Below the pieces are notes generated by a model. The model did no database searches. It saw nothing but the letters and a program-made list of their open reading frames with translations, and had not been told where the DNA came from. Positions 4,969-7,228 of a stretch of DNA of 7,228 nucleotides are shown here, piece after piece (within the stretch, counting starts at the first letter, position 1; every line of letters starts with the position of its first letter). The translations under genes were made by a program, and so were the position numbers. The stretch comes from Cyanobacteria bacterium Co-bin13 (lineage in GTDB: Bacteria; Cyanobacteriota; Cyanobacteriia; Phormidesmidales; Phormidesmidaceae), in NCBI GenBank assembly GCA_014534385.1, contig JACVRP010000190.1, forward strand, positions 1 through 7,228, written 5' to 3'.

Positions 4969-6567
4969 ATGAGCCAGCTAACGGGAAGACAGGCGGGAAC
5001 TCCCCTCGCAGATTCGTTATCAGGCACAGTCGAACACTCTGACTCAATCGATCTGGCTGGGACAGCGATTGGCAATGCTTGGGTTACGACCTTTGGCGGC
5101 AACGACACCCTCGAAGGCACAGCCAGTTTAGTCTCTAGCGACGGCAGCGCTGAGGCAACCGGCATAAAGACTAGCTGGCTAGACGCGGGGTCTGGTGATG
5201 ACGTGTTTACGGTTAAGGCCAACGCTGCCGGGAAAGCGCAGGCAATTGCCTATGGAGTACGGTGGAGCTCCATTTTGGGTGGGTCAGGGAATGATGCATT
5301 CTCCGTTTTTGCTGGAGCAAACAGCACCAATTTTGCTGGAGTAACCAGCACCAACCCGGCCAAAAGCTATGGGCTTTATCGGTCTTCGATTTTTGGCGGT
5401 CGCGGTAACGATGCCATAGCCATTACCAGCACGGCCAGCGGAAACCAGCCCGAAAGCTACGGAACCTATGAGGCTTCGATTTTTGGGGAAAACGGCGACG
5501 ATACTATCACCATTACAGGCACTGGAGATGGCCGTTTAGTCGGTCCTCTATATGGGGTTTACAAAGGCCTGATCAATGGCGGCAACGGCAACGACACCCT
5601 TGTCCTGACCAGCCACAGTACTGGCAGCTACACCGCTTCTAGCATAGGGGTCTACGAAGCCTCCATCACGGGAGGCCGGGGTGACGATACTATTGCCATT
5701 TCTGGGGAGGGTCGGGGCACCTACAGCGGCACCGGCATTGGCCTGCGGCAGGGAACTGTCAGCGGCGGCAGTGGAGATGATGTCATCACCCTTTCAGGCA
5801 ATGGCAGCGGCCGGGGAGGAAACGGCATCGGCGTTGATAGAGGCTCCGTCAGCGGCGGTAGCGGCAACGACCAGGTCACCATTTCTAGCGCCGGTAACGG
5901 TGCCGGAGGATCGAGCACCGGCCTCTACCAGGGAGAGGTCGATACTGGTGCAGGCCAAGATAGCATTACCATCTCTAGCTCTGGGTTTGGAAGCCTGGGG
6001 GTCATTAGCATTGGTGTGGACCAGTCAGCAGTGCGGAGCGGCAGCGGTAACGACGTCATTGACATTACTGCGATCGCAGATTCGAGTAGCCCCATTAATG
6101 GCACGGCCTATGGGGTAAGGGAATCCCAGGTAGACGGCGGCCAAGGGAATGACCTGATTAACATCTCGGCCCAAACTACGGGTCGCTTTTTGCAGGGCTA
6201 TGGGGTGTACCAGTCCACCGTCTACGGCGGCGATGGTGATGATGTTATTACTCTTAGCGGCAGCACCCTGGCCTTTCAAGACGCGCTGATCTATGGGGGC
6301 AACGGCAACGATGTCTTTGACACCGGCAGAGGCGGTGGCACCATAGACGGTGGCGCGGGCAACGACCTAATCTTCCTTGATTTCTTTGACGCCAACCTCA
6401 TGACCATTGCAGCCTTGGATGGAAACGGTTTACGCATTGCTGCTATAGTCGGGGCTCGTGACACAGTGGACTGGAACCAAACTATCCTCAATATGGAGCA
6501 GTTCCAGGTGGGCAGCTCTATTTTTACCACTGCTGTAGATGTAGCCGCTTTCCTGCAGCCCGCTTGA
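4969..6567 (+). CDS. RTX-like calcium-binding repeat protein with 30-31-residue units
   Basis: This 532-residue protein is rich in Gly, Ser, Thr and Asp. It holds 14 copies of the calcium-binding nonapeptide theme GGxG(N/D)DxUx, from AGSGDDVF (73-80) and GGSGNDAF (104-111) to GGNGNDVF (443-450) and GGAGNDLI (461-468), plus a degenerate GGNDTL at 43-48. In RTX proteins such repeats form a Ca2+-loaded parallel beta-roll outside the cell. Most copies are 30-31 residues apart, each preceded by YGVYxSxI or IGVxxGxV, so one nonapeptide occurs per longer unit. There is no N-terminal signal peptide. The tail (MEQFQVGSSIFTTAVDVAAFL, roughly 509-529) resembles the ends of cyanobacterial RTX proteins, and export by a type I system is inferred. 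No protease, lipase or adhesin domain is seen; a structural, surface or matrix role is a guess. All five lysines lie before residue 200 and there is no cysteine. No ABC exporter is nearby. Confidence 0.88.
   Translation: MSQLTGRQAGTPLADSLSGTVEHSDSIDLAGTAIGNAWVTTFGGNDTLEGTASLVSSDGSAEATGIKTSWLDAGSGDDVFTVKANAAGKAQAIAYGVRWSSILGGSGNDAFSVFAGANSTNFAGVTSTNPAKSYGLYRSSIFGGRGNDAIAITSTASGNQPESYGTYEASIFGENGDDTITITGTGDGRLVGPLYGVYKGLINGGNGNDTLVLTSHSTGSYTASSIGVYEASITGGRGDDTIAISGEGRGTYSGTGIGLRQGTVSGGSGDDVITLSGNGSGRGGNGIGVDRGSVSGGSGNDQVTISSAGNGAGGSSTGLYQGEVDTGAGQDSITISSSGFGSLGVISIGVDQSAVRSGSGNDVIDITAIADSSSPINGTAYGVRESQVDGGQGNDLINISAQTTGRFLQGYGVYQSTVYGGDGDDVITLSGSTLAFQDALIYGGNGNDVFDTGRGGGTIDGGAGNDLIFLDFFDANLMTIAALDGNGLRIAAIVGARDTVDWNQTILNMEQFQVGSSIFTTAVDVAAFLQPA
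5251..6282 (+). repeat. Coding tandem repeat, about 90-93 bp period
   Basis: Residues 95-438 of the RTX-like protein form eleven diverged units with the pattern (Y/I)G(V/L)xxSx(I/V)xGGxG(N/D)DxIxI plus a variable 10-14-residue Gly/Ser/Thr segment. The first unit is about 39 residues and one later unit is 33; the rest are 28-31. The DNA copies are well diverged, sharing only short stretches such as CTTCGATTTTTGG (two copies), so the array is old rather than recently expanded. Confidence 0.85.
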
Positions 6568-6588
6568 TCTTTCACGATTCGCCTTGTT

Positions 6589-6602
6589 GTCAGATGTCTG
6601 AC
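6589..6602. repeat. 14-bp inverted repeat between the RTX-like and AEC genes
   Basis: GTCAGA and TCTGAC are perfectly complementary around TG, 22 bp past the RTX-like stop. As RNA it would give a 5-bp stem with a 4-nt loop and no U-tract, so it is a poor terminator. As DNA it could be an operator for the AEC transporter gene, whose ATG is 71 bp away. Confidence 0.4.
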
Positions 6603-6672
6603 CAAAGCTGGGCTCTGGCCTTCTAGACGGTTCCTTGCGAATACCCACTTCCTAAAATTGGGCTAAAGCACA

Positions 6673-7228
6673 ATGCTCCTTCAGATATTGCCCCTAATCC
6701 TGGTGTGCCTCATCGGGTACGGGCTAAAGCAGGCTGGAGTATTAGGCCCAGAAGATGCTAGGGCCCTGAGCAAGCTGCTGACCAGGCTGGCGCTGCCCGC
6801 CATCATTCTGAAGGCTCTGGCCACCACCTCGATCACCCCTGACCTGATTTACCTGCCCCTCTCAGCTCTAATCGTGGTGCTAGGCCTGACGCTTGTCGGA
6901 GCCCTTTGTCTACGGCAGCTAAAGCAAGATAAGGCTACCGCTGGGGTTTTGATGACCACCTTCCCAACGCTAGAAGCAGGGGCGCTGGGCTATCCTTTGA
7001 TGCTGCTTGCCTTTGGCGAGGTTGGCCTGAGCCGCATTGTGCTGTTTGACCTGGCCCATGCAATTTACCTGTTAACCGTGGTTTATTGCCTATCGGCCTG
7101 GTTCGGCAAAGCTGAGATCACGGCTCAGAGGCTCATCCTAAAATTGGTCAAGACTCCCTTCTTCTGGGCCATTGTCCTCGGCCTGATCCTCAATGTTGTG
7201 GGCATTAGCAGCAGTGTTCTGCTAAACC
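6673..7228 (+). CDS. AEC family transporter (partial, N-terminal 185 codons)
   Basis: The frame opens with ATG at 6673 and remains open to the right edge. The product begins MLLQILPLILVCLIGYGLK and is strongly hydrophobic. Likely membrane segments are at about residues 4-20, 33-50, 57-80, 91-114, 121-143 and 163-180, separated by short charged loops. Features recalling cyanobacterial AEC (auxin efflux carrier-like) proteins are LTRLALPAIILKAL (36-49), with the proline-broken helix of this family, and the segment FPTLEAGALGYPLMLLAFGE (97-116). The latter occupies the place of the conserved N-x-x-x-xG-P region of helix 4. Family members are inner-membrane secondary carriers of organic anions of about 300 residues; substrate unknown. 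An in-frame TAA just upstream (6664-6666) rules out an earlier start. The Shine-Dalgarno is weak. The gene lies 105 bp behind the RTX-like gene, probably with its own promoter. Confidence 0.85.
   Translation, partial: MLLQILPLILVCLIGYGLKQAGVLGPEDARALSKLLTRLALPAIILKALATTSITPDLIYLPLSALIVVLGLTLVGALCLRQLKQDKATAGVLMTTFPTLEAGALGYPLMLLAFGEVGLSRIVLFDLAHAIYLLTVVYCLSAWFGKAEITAQRLILKLVKTPFFWAIVLGLILNVVGISSSVLLN

Noticed and set aside
5681..6118. 145-codon open frame in +2 relation to the RTX-like gene
   Set aside because: It lies wholly inside the repeat-rich gene and is kept open by biased codons of Gly/Asn/Asp repeats. It has no independent ribosome binding site or recognisable domain.
5251..6282. 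Coding repeats as a recent DNA expansion or mobile repeat
   Set aside because: Nucleotide copies are strongly diverged while the amino acid pattern is kept, which points to an old protein repeat under selection.

Overview
The window reads as a piece of cyanobacterial chromosome. The octamer GCGATCGC (HIP1), which is strongly over-represented in many cyanobacteria, occurs seven times in 7.2 kb, at 1269, 1288, 1837, 2959, 3793, 4872 and 6070. The families present also fit: a retinal-forming type carotenoid oxygenase, a DUF1350 protein (known from cyanobacteria and plastids) and a G-rich intergenic repeat of a kind common in filamentous cyanobacteria. The moderately GC-rich coding sequence would suit a Leptolyngbya/Nodosilinea-like lineage, but that is a guess.

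Layout, left to right. Positions 1-1501 hold three minus-strand genes: the N-terminal part of a COG1926-type phosphoribosyltransferase, cut by the window edge; 20 bp upstream of it a small, very acidic, probably secreted protein; and, after a 344-bp gap, a 2H phosphoesterase (2'-5' RNA ligase-like). A G-rich divergent intergenic region carries a 31-bp-period direct repeat. It separates these from a plus-strand carotenoid cleavage oxygenase with all four iron-binding histidines (1780-3225). The oxygenase converges on a minus-strand DUF1350 alpha/beta-hydrolase-like gene, and the two stop codons share the tetranucleotide ttaa.

From about 4100 onward the character changes. There is a complete tRNA-Val(GAC) with a consensus -35 box. 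Behind it lies about 245 bp with no recognisable gene but with stacked repeats: a short hairpin, three GGTGCGT iterons inside an imperfect inverted repeat, and a 16-bp stem-loop. Next come a 76-codon gene I cannot assign (minus strand) and a 532-residue repeat protein related to RTX calcium-binding proteins (plus strand). The window ends in the N-terminal 185 codons of an AEC-family transporter.

There is no clear pathway linking the genes; most look like independent transcription units. The most unusual item is the RTX-like protein. Its calcium-binding nonapeptides do not follow each other in tandem but sit once per 30-31-residue unit for about eleven units, and the spacing then shrinks to 23 and 18 residues at the C-terminal end. 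The second item of interest is the structured DNA behind tRNA-Val, which could be a recombinase attachment region or its remnant. No integrase and no duplicated tRNA end is visible, so this remains inference.
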